From NCBI GenBank assembly GCA_003141415.1, contig PLLX01000150.1:2967-36117 (forward strand): a DNA stretch of 33,151 bases, read 5' to 3'. Positions within the stretch are counted from its first letter, which is position 1. Each line of letters starts with the position of its first letter. Positions 1-8,453 of the stretch are shown here, in pieces. The translations under genes and the position numbers were made by a program. The notes under the pieces are model-generated. The model had not been told where the DNA came from, searched no databases, and saw only the letters and a program-made list of their open reading frames with translations. This DNA is from Bacteroidales bacterium (GTDB lineage Bacteria > Bacteroidota > Bacteroidia > Bacteroidales > VadinHA17).

Positions 1-320
1 GCGATGTTGAGGTTTATTACTTTCACAGGACAGTTCGTTGTGTAACATGTAAAACGGTAGAAGCGGAAGCCAGAAAGAACATTGAGATACTTTATCCTGA
101 TCAGGTCAAAACTGGAAAGATTAGTTTTACTGCACTTAATCTTGAAGAAGCTACTGGAAAATCTGTTGGTGATAAATTTGGTGTGAACAGTCAAACACTC
201 CTGATTGTAAAAGGTGATCAGAAGATCAATATTACGAATGAAGGTTTTCTTTATGCAGTTTCGCAGCCCCAAAAATTCACTGAGGTCATTAAATCGAAGA
301 TTGATCCTCTGATTAAATAA
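1..320 (+). CDS. arsF: ArsF-family thioredoxin-fold protein, 3' end only
   Basis: The open frame enters from the left edge (first full codon at position 3) and stops with TAA at 318-320, leaving 105 residues. The start and any signal peptide lie outside the window. The visible part opens with a YYFHRTVRCVTC stretch, a CxxC redox motif at the start of a thioredoxin-like fold, and continues with a conserved-looking NSQTLLIV segment. This pattern and the ArsG-type gene 60 bases downstream match the ArsF family, first named in Bacteroides arsenic operons as part of a nitroaromatic-arsenical reducing set. That role is family knowledge and not proven here. It could instead be a general thiol-redox partner of the CcdA-like protein that follows. 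Family call fairly good, substrate uncertain. Confidence 0.72.
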   Translation, partial: DVEVYYFHRTVRCVTCKTVEAEARKNIEILYPDQVKTGKISFTALNLEEATGKSVGDKFGVNSQTLLIVKGDQKINITNEGFLYAVSQPQKFTEVIKSKIDPLIK

Positions 321-379
321 TATTATCTGGTTCAGAAAGTCTATTTCTTTTTTGAATCAATTAAACCAATATTTCCATA

Positions 380-1078
380 ATGGATTTTCTGACAAATCTT
401 CTTGATAGTAGTTCCATGCCATGGCTTACAGCCTTATTACTTGGCTTGATGACAGCTATCAGTCCATGTCCGTTGGCTACAAACATTACTGCAATCGGAT
501 TTATCAGCAAAGATTTGGAAAACCGCAACAGAGTATTTTTCAATGGATTATTTTATACTCTTGGAAGAGTAATTTCATATACTTTAATTCCACTTATTAT
601 TTATTTTGGTGCGGACCAGTTTAAATTCTCGGGGTTCTTCCAGCAGTATGGTGAAAAAATCATAGGACCGTTGTTATTATTAATCGGAATATTCATGCTT
701 GATATCATCAGGATAAATTTCCCCGGTTTTGGCAGACTTTCAGAGAAGATGGAAAAGAGAAAGTCATGGCGATATATAGATGCAGTATTGCTGGGGATAG
801 TTTTTGCTCTTGCTTTTTGCCCTTACAGCGGAGTATTGTATTTCGGAATGCTTGTTCCCTTAACCATATCAAGCGTATCAGGAATATATCTGCCGGTTAT
901 ATTTGCTATTGCAACGGGGATTCCGGTAATCATTTTTGCATGGGTGCTGGCTTATACTGTATCAGGATTAGGGGGTCTTTTCAATAAGATAAAAATATTT
1001 GAACTCTGGTTCAGAAGAGTCATTGCCGTAGTCTTCATCATTGTTGGTGTTTATTATATAATCAGGATTTACTTATAA
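380..1078 (+). CDS. arsG: CcdA-like membrane protein, ArsG family
   Basis: This 232-residue polytopic protein has about six membrane segments. The CcdA/DsbD-type paired cysteines are visible: C30 in an ISPCPLATN motif in the first helix and C147 in an AFCPYSG motif in a later helix. In the CcdA superfamily such a pair carries reducing power across the membrane to an extracytoplasmic thioredoxin-like protein. The SPCPLA version beside an ArsF-type gene is the signature of the ArsG group, annotated as an efflux permease for aromatic aminoarsenicals. The ArsF-like gene ends 59 bases upstream and an ArsP-type permease follows, so the three probably act together. Inference: it either exports organoarsenicals or passes electrons to the ArsF-like protein. 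The Cys pair favours redox transfer, but the sequence cannot decide. Confidence 0.82.
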   Translation: MDFLTNLLDSSSMPWLTALLLGLMTAISPCPLATNITAIGFISKDLENRNRVFFNGLFYTLGRVISYTLIPLIIYFGADQFKFSGFFQQYGEKIIGPLLLLIGIFMLDIIRINFPGFGRLSEKMEKRKSWRYIDAVLLGIVFALAFCPYSGVLYFGMLVPLTISSVSGIYLPVIFAIATGIPVIIFAWVLAYTVSGLGGLFNKIKIFELWFRRVIAVVFIIVGVYYIIRIYL

Positions 1079-1093
1079 AAAAATTTGCACATT

Positions 1094-1115
1094 TATTTCG
1101 TAGTATGACGAAATA
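1094..1115. promoter_or_regulatory. Candidate operator, 8-bp inverted repeat before the permease gene
   Basis: TATTTCGT at 1094-1101 and ACGAAATA at 1108-1115 form a perfect 8-bp inverted repeat with a 6-base spacer, in the 52-base gap between the ArsG-type gene and the permease. It ends 15 bases before the permease ATG. The half-site size and the context of a putative metalloid-transport gene suit an ArsR-family or other dimeric repressor. It is not followed by a T-run, so it does not look like a terminator. No regulator in the window can be tied to it; the ArsR-type gene at 14630-14905 has a different upstream repeat. Confidence 0.45.
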
Positions 1116-1130
1116 TGAATTCTTATAGAA

Positions 1131-2153
1131 ATGAAAAACGTTAAAACAAATATCTGGTTACCTATAGTATTATTACCTATATGGTACATTATATATCATA
1201 ATCTTCAACCAGGAACCAACTGGTTAATTGATTCGGTTTTCGGAATGACAAAAGGGGCACATCTCACCGAAGCTCTCCGTTTCTTTGTTTTTGAATTCCC
1301 CAAGGTCATGATGTTGCTTACACTTATTATGTTCTTTGTTGGAATTATCAGGACATATTTCACACCAGAACGAACACGCAAAGCGCTTGAGGGGAAAAAG
1401 ACCTTCACAGGAAATGTAATGGCATCCGCTTTAGGCATCGTAACTCCATTTTGTTCATGTTCGGCTATCCCTTTATTTCTGGGATTTGTAGAATCTGGTG
1501 TTCCACTTGGAGTCACATTTTCTTTTCTTATTTCCTCCCCAATGATTAATGAAGTTGCTGTTGTTCTTTTATATGGAATGTTCGGATGGAAGGTAGCTTT
1601 GATATATGTGGGGACAGGATTGGTTATCGCAATCGTTGCCGGATGGATAATTGGTTTGCTAAAGCTCGAAAAATGGGTGGAGCCATGGGTATATGAGACA
1701 CATCTTGGTACCAATGGAGAGGATGAAGAAAAAATGACATTCGGTAACAGAATCAGCATGGGGTATGATGCTATTAAAGATATTGTTGGTAAAGTTTGGA
1801 TCTATGTAGCTTTTGGTATAGCAGTCGGAGCTGGTGCACATGGCTACGTACCGGAAGAATTTATGGCTGCTCTGATGGGAAAATCTGCATGGTATTCAGT
1901 CCCGTTATCAGTTTTAATTGGTATTCCTCTTTATTCAAATGCTGCTGGTATCGTGCCAATCGTATCGGTGCTTATTGAAAAAGGGGCATCATTGGGAACT
2001 GCTCTTGCATTTATGATGTCAGTAATTGGTTTATCATTACCTGAAATGATTATCCTCCGGAAAGTGCTTAAGCTTCCTTTGATATTTACATTTATAGGAG
2101 TGGTAGGATTCGGAATAATGATCGTTGGATTTTTATTTAATGCTATTTTTTAA
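1131..2153 (+). CDS. ArsP/COG0701-type permease (DUF318)
   Basis: This 340-residue inner-membrane protein has roughly eight to ten hydrophobic segments. The family hallmark TPFCSCSAIPLFLGF is present, with C108 and C110 as the CxC pair inside a helix. It is followed by FSFLISSPMINEVAV, which also matches the PF03773 permease family. Members include ArsP, an efflux permease for trivalent organoarsenicals that uses conserved cysteines to bind the metalloid, but many homologues have no tested substrate. The position straight after ArsF- and ArsG-type genes supports a thiol-reactive substrate such as an organoarsenical. The inverted repeat just upstream suggests its own regulated start of transcription or a second operator inside the operon. 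Family call firm, substrate inferred. Confidence 0.87.
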   Translation: MKNVKTNIWLPIVLLPIWYIIYHNLQPGTNWLIDSVFGMTKGAHLTEALRFFVFEFPKVMMLLTLIMFFVGIIRTYFTPERTRKALEGKKTFTGNVMASALGIVTPFCSCSAIPLFLGFVESGVPLGVTFSFLISSPMINEVAVVLLYGMFGWKVALIYVGTGLVIAIVAGWIIGLLKLEKWVEPWVYETHLGTNGEDEEKMTFGNRISMGYDAIKDIVGKVWIYVAFGIAVGAGAHGYVPEEFMAALMGKSAWYSVPLSVLIGIPLYSNAAGIVPIVSVLIEKGASLGTALAFMMSVIGLSLPEMIILRKVLKLPLIFTFIGVVGFGIMIVGFLFNAIF

Positions 2154-2164
2154 CTAAAAGCTTC

Positions 2165-4567
2165 ATGAGAAATAATAGTAAATATATATTCAGAAAAATT
2201 TGTTTTTTTATCTCATTTTGGAGCATAGGAATAATTTCATTCGGGCAAATAAATAATGGCTTTTCAATTTCCGGAACAGTAGCTGATTCCACAACCAAAG
2301 CGCCAATTGAATATGCCGCTGTAGCAATTTACAGAATTAATAATTCCACTCCGGTTACAGGGATGATTACAAATGATAAAGGAGCGTTCGTATTTCATAA
2401 TTTGAATAAGGGTGAATATGTTTTAAAAATCAATTTCATTGGTTATAAGACTAAAACCGAAAAACTTGAAATTAGCAATGCTTCTGTCCAGTTTACAGAA
2501 CCTTTTTTAATGAATAATTCAGCCGTTTCTTTGGCTGGAGTCCAGGTGATCGGGAAAATGAATGAAAAGCAAGTAAGTATTGAAAAAACGAAGATCAATG
2601 TGTCCCAAAATATTTCTGCAGTTTCGGGCAATGTAACTGAAGTTTTGAAAAGTCAGTCTTCTATCAATATTGATGCTGATAATAACATCTATTTAAGGGG
2701 AAACAGTAATATCCTTATACTGATGGATGGAAAACCGACCACCGTCAGCTCACTCAATTCAATTCCTGCTTCCAATATCGAAAATATAGAAATTGTGACT
2801 AATCCCGATGCAAAATATGATGCAGAAGGTACTGGTGGTATTATTAATATTATTACAAAGAAGAGTAGCAAGGGATTGAACGCAGCAGTGACACTTAATT
2901 ACGGTATAAACAACAGAATTAACGGCGGATTAAGTGTTAACTACAGTAAAGGTATCTGGGATCTGGGTCTTAGTTATAATCAACGTTACGAAAAAACGAA
3001 CATTACGAGTAATTTAACTCGGCAGCTTTATGCTGTACCAACTTTGATTGAACAGAATATACATTCCGTACAGGTTAACACCAACCATATGGCCTCAATG
3101 TTGATCTCGGCCAAACCAAATAACAAAAATATTGTCACTTTTGGTGTGACCTTCCTGATGCCGGATTTATCTAATCATCAGGATATTTTGGGCGACCAGA
3201 CAGATGGATCAGCTCCCGGAATTTTATACTCAAGAAGAAATGAGGTAGGATGGTCACGTAAGATTTTTGAAAGCTCGCTTTCCTACAAAAAGATATTTGA
3301 GAAAAACAAAAACGAACTTTCCTTTGATGCATTCTATTCCCGTACCAAAGGTTCAAGACCCTCGGATTATTATATAAATAACGAGTATTTACAGAAATCG
3401 AATGCTGGCGGGGCCCCTTTAAATATGACATTTCAGGTTGATTATTTCAAACCGTTATTTAAGACAGGACGAATTGAAACTGGTGCAAAAATATTTTCAA
3501 GATCCAATAGTTTTACTACCCGTTTTTATGATAAAGACACTCTCTCAGGAGATTGGATACTAAATCCCGTTCTCAGCAGCGATTTGACTCATACGGAATA
3601 TATCTACTCTTCTTATCTTATGTATTCAGATACCTTATTTAAAAAAATATTTTATAAAATTGGCGGCAGGGTGGAATACAACACTTCAGATGTGAAAGAA
3701 ATACAAACAAACGAAGAAGTAAAGTATAAACGTTTAATCCCCTTCCCGTACCTGCTATTAAAATATAACATCAGTTCAACTCAAAACATAGGATTAAGCA
3801 TTACCAGACGCGTAACACGGCCTACTTATCCGCAACTGATGTCATATATAGTTGTCATAGATCAAATGACTTATGAAACAGGGAATAAAAATCTTGTACC
3901 GGAGATTGCCGATAAAATTGAACTCAATCATTCATTTATAAAGGAAAAGGCGCAAATAAGGAGTAATTTGTATTATAGTGTAACTCAAAATTATATAACA
4001 CAGATTTCTACATTACCCTCTCCGTCAAACCTGATTGTAACATATGCGAATGGGGATAAGTCATACAAATTAGGGCTGGATCTGGATGTAACTTATAAAA
4101 TCAGTAAATCATTTACAGTTAATCCCGGATTTTCCGTTTTTCATATTAATTCAACGGGGAAATATAATGAGATTGATTTGAGCACCAATAATGTAGCATG
4201 GTCTGCAAATATTAAAACCTTGTACAAGCCTGATGCGAAAACTGAGCTGACTCTTTTGTTGAATTATAACTCACCTATTGCGTTGCCCCAATTCAATTTA
4301 AACAGAATTTATTATGCTGACATTGGAATAAGAAGAAATTTCCTGGCAAACAAACTGGCAATGAGCTTAACCCTGACAGATATTTTCAACACCCGAAAAT
4401 GGATTATCCAGTCAGACAATACCATTTTCAAATTGCACAATGATAGTAAAACTGATTCCAGGATACTCTGGCTTGGGTTCACCTATAATTTTAATTCATT
4501 TAAAGCTGTAAAGTCACAAAAAAATGAAGGAGTTGAAAGTGAAGGATTGATAAAACTGGGGCAATAG
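2165..4567 (+). CDS. TonB-dependent-receptor-type outer-membrane protein
   Basis: This 800-residue protein starts 11 bases after the permease stop. Residues 1-28 form a signal peptide ending near SFGQ. Residues about 33-115 are a carboxypeptidase-regulatory-like beta-sandwich (SISGTVADSTTKAPIEYA...), typical of Bacteroidota SusC-like and related receptors. A plug-like region follows (about 140-230, with ILILMDGKP and NPDAKYDAEGTGGIINI). The rest reads as an amphipathic beta-barrel ending in an aromatic-rich strand (WLGFTYNFNSF). Length and layout match the Bacteroidota outer-membrane beta-barrel family with a CarboxypepD_reg-like domain. No TonB box is obvious. It may bring in or extrude a compound handled by the neighbouring genes, but the ligand is unknown. 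Confidence 0.83.
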   Translation: MRNNSKYIFRKICFFISFWSIGIISFGQINNGFSISGTVADSTTKAPIEYAAVAIYRINNSTPVTGMITNDKGAFVFHNLNKGEYVLKINFIGYKTKTEKLEISNASVQFTEPFLMNNSAVSLAGVQVIGKMNEKQVSIEKTKINVSQNISAVSGNVTEVLKSQSSINIDADNNIYLRGNSNILILMDGKPTTVSSLNSIPASNIENIEIVTNPDAKYDAEGTGGIINIITKKSSKGLNAAVTLNYGINNRINGGLSVNYSKGIWDLGLSYNQRYEKTNITSNLTRQLYAVPTLIEQNIHSVQVNTNHMASMLISAKPNNKNIVTFGVTFLMPDLSNHQDILGDQTDGSAPGILYSRRNEVGWSRKIFESSLSYKKIFEKNKNELSFDAFYSRTKGSRPSDYYINNEYLQKSNAGGAPLNMTFQVDYFKPLFKTGRIETGAKIFSRSNSFTTRFYDKDTLSGDWILNPVLSSDLTHTEYIYSSYLMYSDTLFKKIFYKIGGRVEYNTSDVKEIQTNEEVKYKRLIPFPYLLLKYNISSTQNIGLSITRRVTRPTYPQLMSYIVVIDQMTYETGNKNLVPEIADKIELNHSFIKEKAQIRSNLYYSVTQNYITQISTLPSPSNLIVTYANGDKSYKLGLDLDVTYKISKSFTVNPGFSVFHINSTGKYNEIDLSTNNVAWSANIKTLYKPDAKTELTLLLNYNSPIALPQFNLNRIYYADIGIRRNFLANKLAMSLTLTDIFNTRKWIIQSDNTIFKLHNDSKTDSRILWLGFTYNFNSFKAVKSQKNEGVESEGLIKLGQ

Positions 4568-4608
4568 TTGGATTATAAAGAGAAAAGTTTAAAATTAAAT
4601 AGAATAAA

Positions 4609-4953
4609 ATGGAAACAAAAAGTTTGACAGTTGTTTCATGTTCAGGGGCAAGCAACACAGGAAAATATTCAGATGTTGTTGCCAGACAGTTAATGCAATC
4701 CGGACGAGCAAAAATGCTTTGCCTTGCCCGATTCTCAATCGATAAGCAATTCGCAGAAAAATCAAAAACCGAAATAAACAAACTTGTTGTACTGGACGGG
4801 TGTCCGATAAATTGTGCTGAACTAATTATGAAACAGGCAGGGATTTCTGATTTCATACATCTGAATACGACAGATTTCGACATAACAAAAGGGGTAACTC
4901 CAGTTACGGATGATAAAATCAATGAAATTATCAATCATATTAAAAGGTTGTAA
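4609..4953 (+). CDS. DGC-domain putative zinc-binding protein
   Basis: The 114-residue soluble protein carries the motif that names the family: VVLDGCPINCAE, with C65 and C69, plus C11 in VVSCSG and C38 in MLCLARF. These four cysteines are the expected metal ligands of the DGC domain (PF08859). The length is typical. The biochemical role of the family is unknown; members often sit with redox and metal genes of anaerobes. Here it is followed after two bases by a DUF169 gene and then by an AhpD-like and a multiheme cytochrome gene, so it is probably part of that unit. Family assignment is good and no function is claimed beyond probable metal binding. Confidence 0.8.
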   Translation: METKSLTVVSCSGASNTGKYSDVVARQLMQSGRAKMLCLARFSIDKQFAEKSKTEINKLVVLDGCPINCAELIMKQAGISDFIHLNTTDFDITKGVTPVTDDKINEIINHIKRL

Positions 4954-4955
4954 TA

Positions 4956-5723
4956 ATGGATAATCTCAGGGGAAAAGCTTATGAAATCAAATCCATTTTA
5001 AATCTCGGATCATCTTTGGTTGGAGTTAAATTGATATGGCAAACTGCACCAATGCCCCTTAGAGCAAAAGCACTTTCAGGTCATCGCTATTGCCAGGCAT
5101 TGATGAAAGCAAGACATGGTGAAAAAGTGACTTTGGATGCTGATGGAATTGCCTGTCCTGCTGCCGCTGCTGCATTTGGGTTTAAGTTATTACCGGAAGG
5201 ATTAAAATCAGGAAAAGGACTTATGGGTTTTGGAATTACAAAAGAGGAAATTACCGGCAAAACCATGTTCGAAGGAATGACCACATTAACACAAGGTGAA
5301 CTGAAAGCCTTGTATCTTTTCCCATTGGAACAGGCAGAAATTGAACCCGATGTGGTGGTAGTAGAAGATGAAACCGAAAAACTCATGTGGATTGCTTTAG
5401 CACAACTAAATGCACAAGCTGGAAAGCGTGTAGCCAGCTCAACAGCCATTTTACAGGCGACCTGTGTAGATGCAACACTCATCCCCTATATTGAACAAAA
5501 ACTTAACCTTAGCTTCGGCTGCTATGGTTGCCGGGATGCAACCGATATTGGAAATAATGAATCGGTTTTAGGTTTCCCTTTTAAAGATTTCCATCAGATT
5601 TATGACTCCCTTATACATCTTAACTTGAAAGCCATTCCTAATTCACGAGGGAAAAATGCTTACACTATATTAAGGAAGAAAGACACTGAAAAAATTTCCG
5701 CAACAGATCCGTTTAAAAACTGA
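4956..5723 (+). CDS. DUF169 family protein
   Basis: The 255-residue protein has the DUF169 (PF02596) pattern: an early stretch on a single substrate-like pocket (SSLVGVKLIW), then HRYCQALMKARHGEKVTLDADGIAC split over residues about 42-68, and later FGCYGCRDATDIGN with two Cys in a CYGC motif. No enzymatic role is established for the family. DUF169 genes commonly occur in anaerobes near FmdE- and DGC-type genes, as here. The start follows the DGC stop by two bases (TAATAATGG), so the two are almost certainly co-transcribed and probably coupled. The cysteines would suit a metal or iron-sulfur site, which is inference. Confidence 0.8.
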   Translation: MDNLRGKAYEIKSILNLGSSLVGVKLIWQTAPMPLRAKALSGHRYCQALMKARHGEKVTLDADGIACPAAAAAFGFKLLPEGLKSGKGLMGFGITKEEITGKTMFEGMTTLTQGELKALYLFPLEQAEIEPDVVVVEDETEKLMWIALAQLNAQAGKRVASSTAILQATCVDATLIPYIEQKLNLSFGCYGCRDATDIGNNESVLGFPFKDFHQIYDSLIHLNLKAIPNSRGKNAYTILRKKDTEKISATDPFKN

Positions 5724-5727
5724 CACT

Positions 5728-5976
5728 ATGGAGCAATTTAAACATCTTGATTCTAAAACTATTGAACTTGCAGGTATTGCAGCTTCAATAGCAGGTGGCT
5801 GCAAACCTTGCCTTGATTATCATTTCAAAAAAGCACTTGAAGTTGGATGTTCTGCCGGTGAGGCAGAGGAAGCGATAGAACTTGGGAAAATGATAAAACA
5901 GCGGCCTATAAAAGATATTTATGAGCAAGCTGAAAAACTGATCGTTAAGAACACTAAGTCTGGTAAGAAACCTTAA
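5728..5976 (+). CDS. AhpD-like / carboxymuconolactone decarboxylase family protein
   Basis: At 82 residues this is a minimal AhpD-fold protein. The redox motif CKPCLDYH (C25, C28, H32) is intact and matches the CxxCxxxH of AhpD-like alkylhydroperoxidases, followed by the expected helix FKKALEVGCSAGEAEEAIELG. Family members act as small thiol-disulfide redox proteins or peroxidases; short ones like this are common in anaerobe redox operons. It starts four bases after the DUF169 stop and ends 11 bases before the multiheme cytochrome, so it belongs to the same unit. It may recycle a dithiol for its neighbours, which is inference. Confidence 0.83.
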   Translation: MEQFKHLDSKTIELAGIAASIAGGCKPCLDYHFKKALEVGCSAGEAEEAIELGKMIKQRPIKDIYEQAEKLIVKNTKSGKKP

Positions 5977-5987
5977 ACCAAAGCAAT

Positions 5988-8453
5988 ATGAAACGCAGTA
6001 ACCTACTAATCATAATCTTCTCAGTTATTGTAATGCTGATTATTGTTACAGTAACATCCAACATTCAAGATAGCAAAAAAGGTCGCCTTATAAGCCGTGA
6101 TCTGATTACTCAGTCGGGTGTTTGTCCCCCGTTTAATCTTTATGACGAAAATGGCTCAGTGATTAACCCGATAAATAATATTAATGCTGACAAACCTTTT
6201 TCACCGAAACAAACCTGCGGTAAATGTCATGATTATGCCAAGATTACCCAAGGGTTCCATTTTCAGCAGGGGAAAGACGAAAAAGCAACTGGAACATTTG
6301 CTGACCGTTATCAGTGGGTATCTTCTCCAGGTAATTACGGTGGTAACTGGTGCTCTCCAGCACCGCTTTATAATTACCTGTCAAAGAAGTCCAACACTTC
6401 AGCCAAAGAGATGGATATGACTTCTTTTACTTTTATCACGAATGGTTGCGCTACCTGCCATCCTGGTGGTGGACCTCTTGAATATGACAGGGCAGGTTTT
6501 CGCTATGACAAGTTCATGGATTCAGTCAAATATACTGCAGGAGGAATAAATAATTTTGATGGCGATTATTACCAGGCACAATGGAACCGTTCAGGGGTTA
6601 TTGAAGCAGATTGTAATCTGTGCCACTTTCCAGAATATGACTATAAAGGCAGAAACGCACAGATGGCAAACTACAATTTCCGCTGGCTCGCTACAGCCGG
6701 TTCTGGTCTTGCAAAAGTTGAAGGTTCTGTAAAGGATACGATCGAGGTTAAGGTTACATACGATCTGACAAAATTTACCCCTGATGGTAAAATATCAATG
6801 CACCTTGTCAGAGAACCAAGAAATGAAACGTGTTTGAACTGCCATTCAAAACCCCAGTGGAAAAAGCGTGGTGCGTCATTTACAGAGTTCACTGATGTTC
6901 ATATTGCAAAAGGAATGAAATGTGTCGATTGCCATGTATCAGGTTCAATGGCAACTGATAGCCGTATAAAAGGAAAAGAAGTTCATCAGTTTGGTAAAGG
7001 AGATGATCCTTCCGGGCATGTGCGTGACGATCTGGATAATACGATGCGTACCTGCACTGACTGCCATCTTACGGGTTACCTTAATGCTCCGATTGCAAAA
7101 CATACTTGGTTACCGGACCTGCATCTGGATAAACTTGCATGTCAGACTTGTCATATACCTGAACGCAAGGTGAAATCTACACTGGTGCAGGTTAGTGATA
7201 TATATAATCCTGGAACAAAAATTTCGCCTCCGGCAAAATATGTCTGGACATTCTATGATCAAAATATGAACTATTGGAACCATTATGGTGAACTTGCAAT
7301 GTTTACTGCAAAAGATCAGCCATCAGATCCTTTTGTACCCCAGTATGCAAAGTACAAGGGAAAAATTTTTCCTGTTAATTCTGTTCACAGTGCATGGCCA
7401 GCCATCTACACTGAAGGCAAAAAAGGTCTAGATCAGCTTAAAATGAAGGATATTTATACTATGTGGACAATGCATAGAAAAGACAAAACAAAATATCCGG
7501 AACTCGACAAGATTAAGGACAATAACTCAGACACAATCCCGGAAGTTAATAATCCGGAAGAGATAGATGCTTTAATAAATTCTGTTACGGCATATATGCA
7601 GGATAACGGTTACGATTTAAAAAGCAGGAATATAGTATGGGTGAATGACGACCGGATGTATTTAAACGGGAAGGATTATAAGACACTTGAAAAAGAGACC
7701 TATGAATCATCACCATATGCTTCGGTTTATAAATATAGTCATGATGTATTTCCTGCGAAAGCCGGTTTAGGAGCTAAGGGTTGCACAGATTGTCATTCGC
7801 TATCATCGAATATTTTTTATGCTTCCATTGTAAAATATCCTTTCGGTGAAAACGGAAAACCTGTTTACGAACTTCAATATAAGAGATTGGGTATAAGTGC
7901 ATTCTTCGTGTGGCTCTCGGCAATAAGGGAGCAATGGATCAAGACCATTGAATACCCGGCTATTTTATTCTTATTCATAGTAATCATATTATCAATCCTT
8001 TTTTATATTAACAGAAAACAGAATTACTTTTCCTTTTCTTCAAAATACTTATGGGCAGTTTATGGTATCCTGACAATCGGATTTGCAGTGATTTACCTGA
8101 AACTGGACTTGCATTCCTATATTTTACCTGAACGTATGTGGTTTGATAAAAACCATTTCGTGATATCAATGACTGCATTATTTACAGGAATTTATACCTG
8201 GTTGAGTATGAAAAAAGCCGGTATGTCCGGATCCATTTTAAGCAGGCTGCAATTAATATTTATTACTATTTCGATTGTCTCCGGATTATTGATGATGATC
8301 AAATTTGAAGCGATATTTCCTTTGGTAAGAATCGCCTATACTCTCTTTGATCTAAGCATTGTATTTATTACTGTATTATCTATTATATTTTTTATTGGAA
8401 ATCAGTTTGAAACGCATTTATATAAACTTTATCATGGAAAAGAAAAAATTTGA
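5988..8453 (+). CDS. Octaheme c-type cytochrome with C-terminal membrane domain
   Basis: This 821-residue protein has an N-terminal membrane anchor or uncleaved signal (residues 5-23) and eight CxxCH heme sites at residues 77, 154, 209, 282, 312, 356, 385 and 599. Seven are clustered in the first 390 residues and one stands alone. From about residue 650 to the end there are several hydrophobic helices, so the heme domain is probably outside the cytoplasm and tethered to a membrane domain of about five helices. No histidines in a clear cytochrome-b pattern were confirmed there. The heme domain is of the size seen in multiheme electron carriers and octaheme reductases, but I cannot assign it to hydroxylamine, tetrathionate or sulfite reductases. 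It lacks a CX15CH-type site as in MccA sulfite reductase. Likely role: electron exchange between the quinone pool and an extracytoplasmic acceptor or donor. Confidence 0.82.
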   Translation: MKRSNLLIIIFSVIVMLIIVTVTSNIQDSKKGRLISRDLITQSGVCPPFNLYDENGSVINPINNINADKPFSPKQTCGKCHDYAKITQGFHFQQGKDEKATGTFADRYQWVSSPGNYGGNWCSPAPLYNYLSKKSNTSAKEMDMTSFTFITNGCATCHPGGGPLEYDRAGFRYDKFMDSVKYTAGGINNFDGDYYQAQWNRSGVIEADCNLCHFPEYDYKGRNAQMANYNFRWLATAGSGLAKVEGSVKDTIEVKVTYDLTKFTPDGKISMHLVREPRNETCLNCHSKPQWKKRGASFTEFTDVHIAKGMKCVDCHVSGSMATDSRIKGKEVHQFGKGDDPSGHVRDDLDNTMRTCTDCHLTGYLNAPIAKHTWLPDLHLDKLACQTCHIPERKVKSTLVQVSDIYNPGTKISPPAKYVWTFYDQNMNYWNHYGELAMFTAKDQPSDPFVPQYAKYKGKIFPVNSVHSAWPAIYTEGKKGLDQLKMKDIYTMWTMHRKDKTKYPELDKIKDNNSDTIPEVNNPEEIDALINSVTAYMQDNGYDLKSRNIVWVNDDRMYLNGKDYKTLEKETYESSPYASVYKYSHDVFPAKAGLGAKGCTDCHSLSSNIFYASIVKYPFGENGKPVYELQYKRLGISAFFVWLSAIREQWIKTIEYPAILFLFIVIILSILFYINRKQNYFSFSSKYLWAVYGILTIGFAVIYLKLDLHSYILPERMWFDKNHFVISMTALFTGIYTWLSMKKAGMSGSILSRLQLIFITISIVSGLLMMIKFEAIFPLVRIAYTLFDLSIVFITVLSIIFFIGNQFETHLYKLYHGKEKI

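Noticed and set aside
1205..1759. 184-codon open frame on the minus strand
   Set aside because: It is a shadow of the permease gene, has no recognisable domain, and runs against the well-supported plus-strand protein.
5087..5482. 131-codon open frame on the minus strand
   Set aside because: It lies wholly within the DUF169 gene, is serine- and proline-rich in the manner of antisense frames, and has no domain match.
8359..8433. N-terminal extension of the first FmdE protein
   Set aside because: These codons overlap the hydrophobic end of the cytochrome gene and encode residues unlike any FmdE start. Homology begins at the ATG at 8434.
5988..8453. Octaheme sulfite reductase (MccA) as identity of the cytochrome
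   Set aside because: All eight heme sites are ordinary CxxCH. The CX15CH active-site heme motif that marks MccA is absent, and the membrane domain does not fit.
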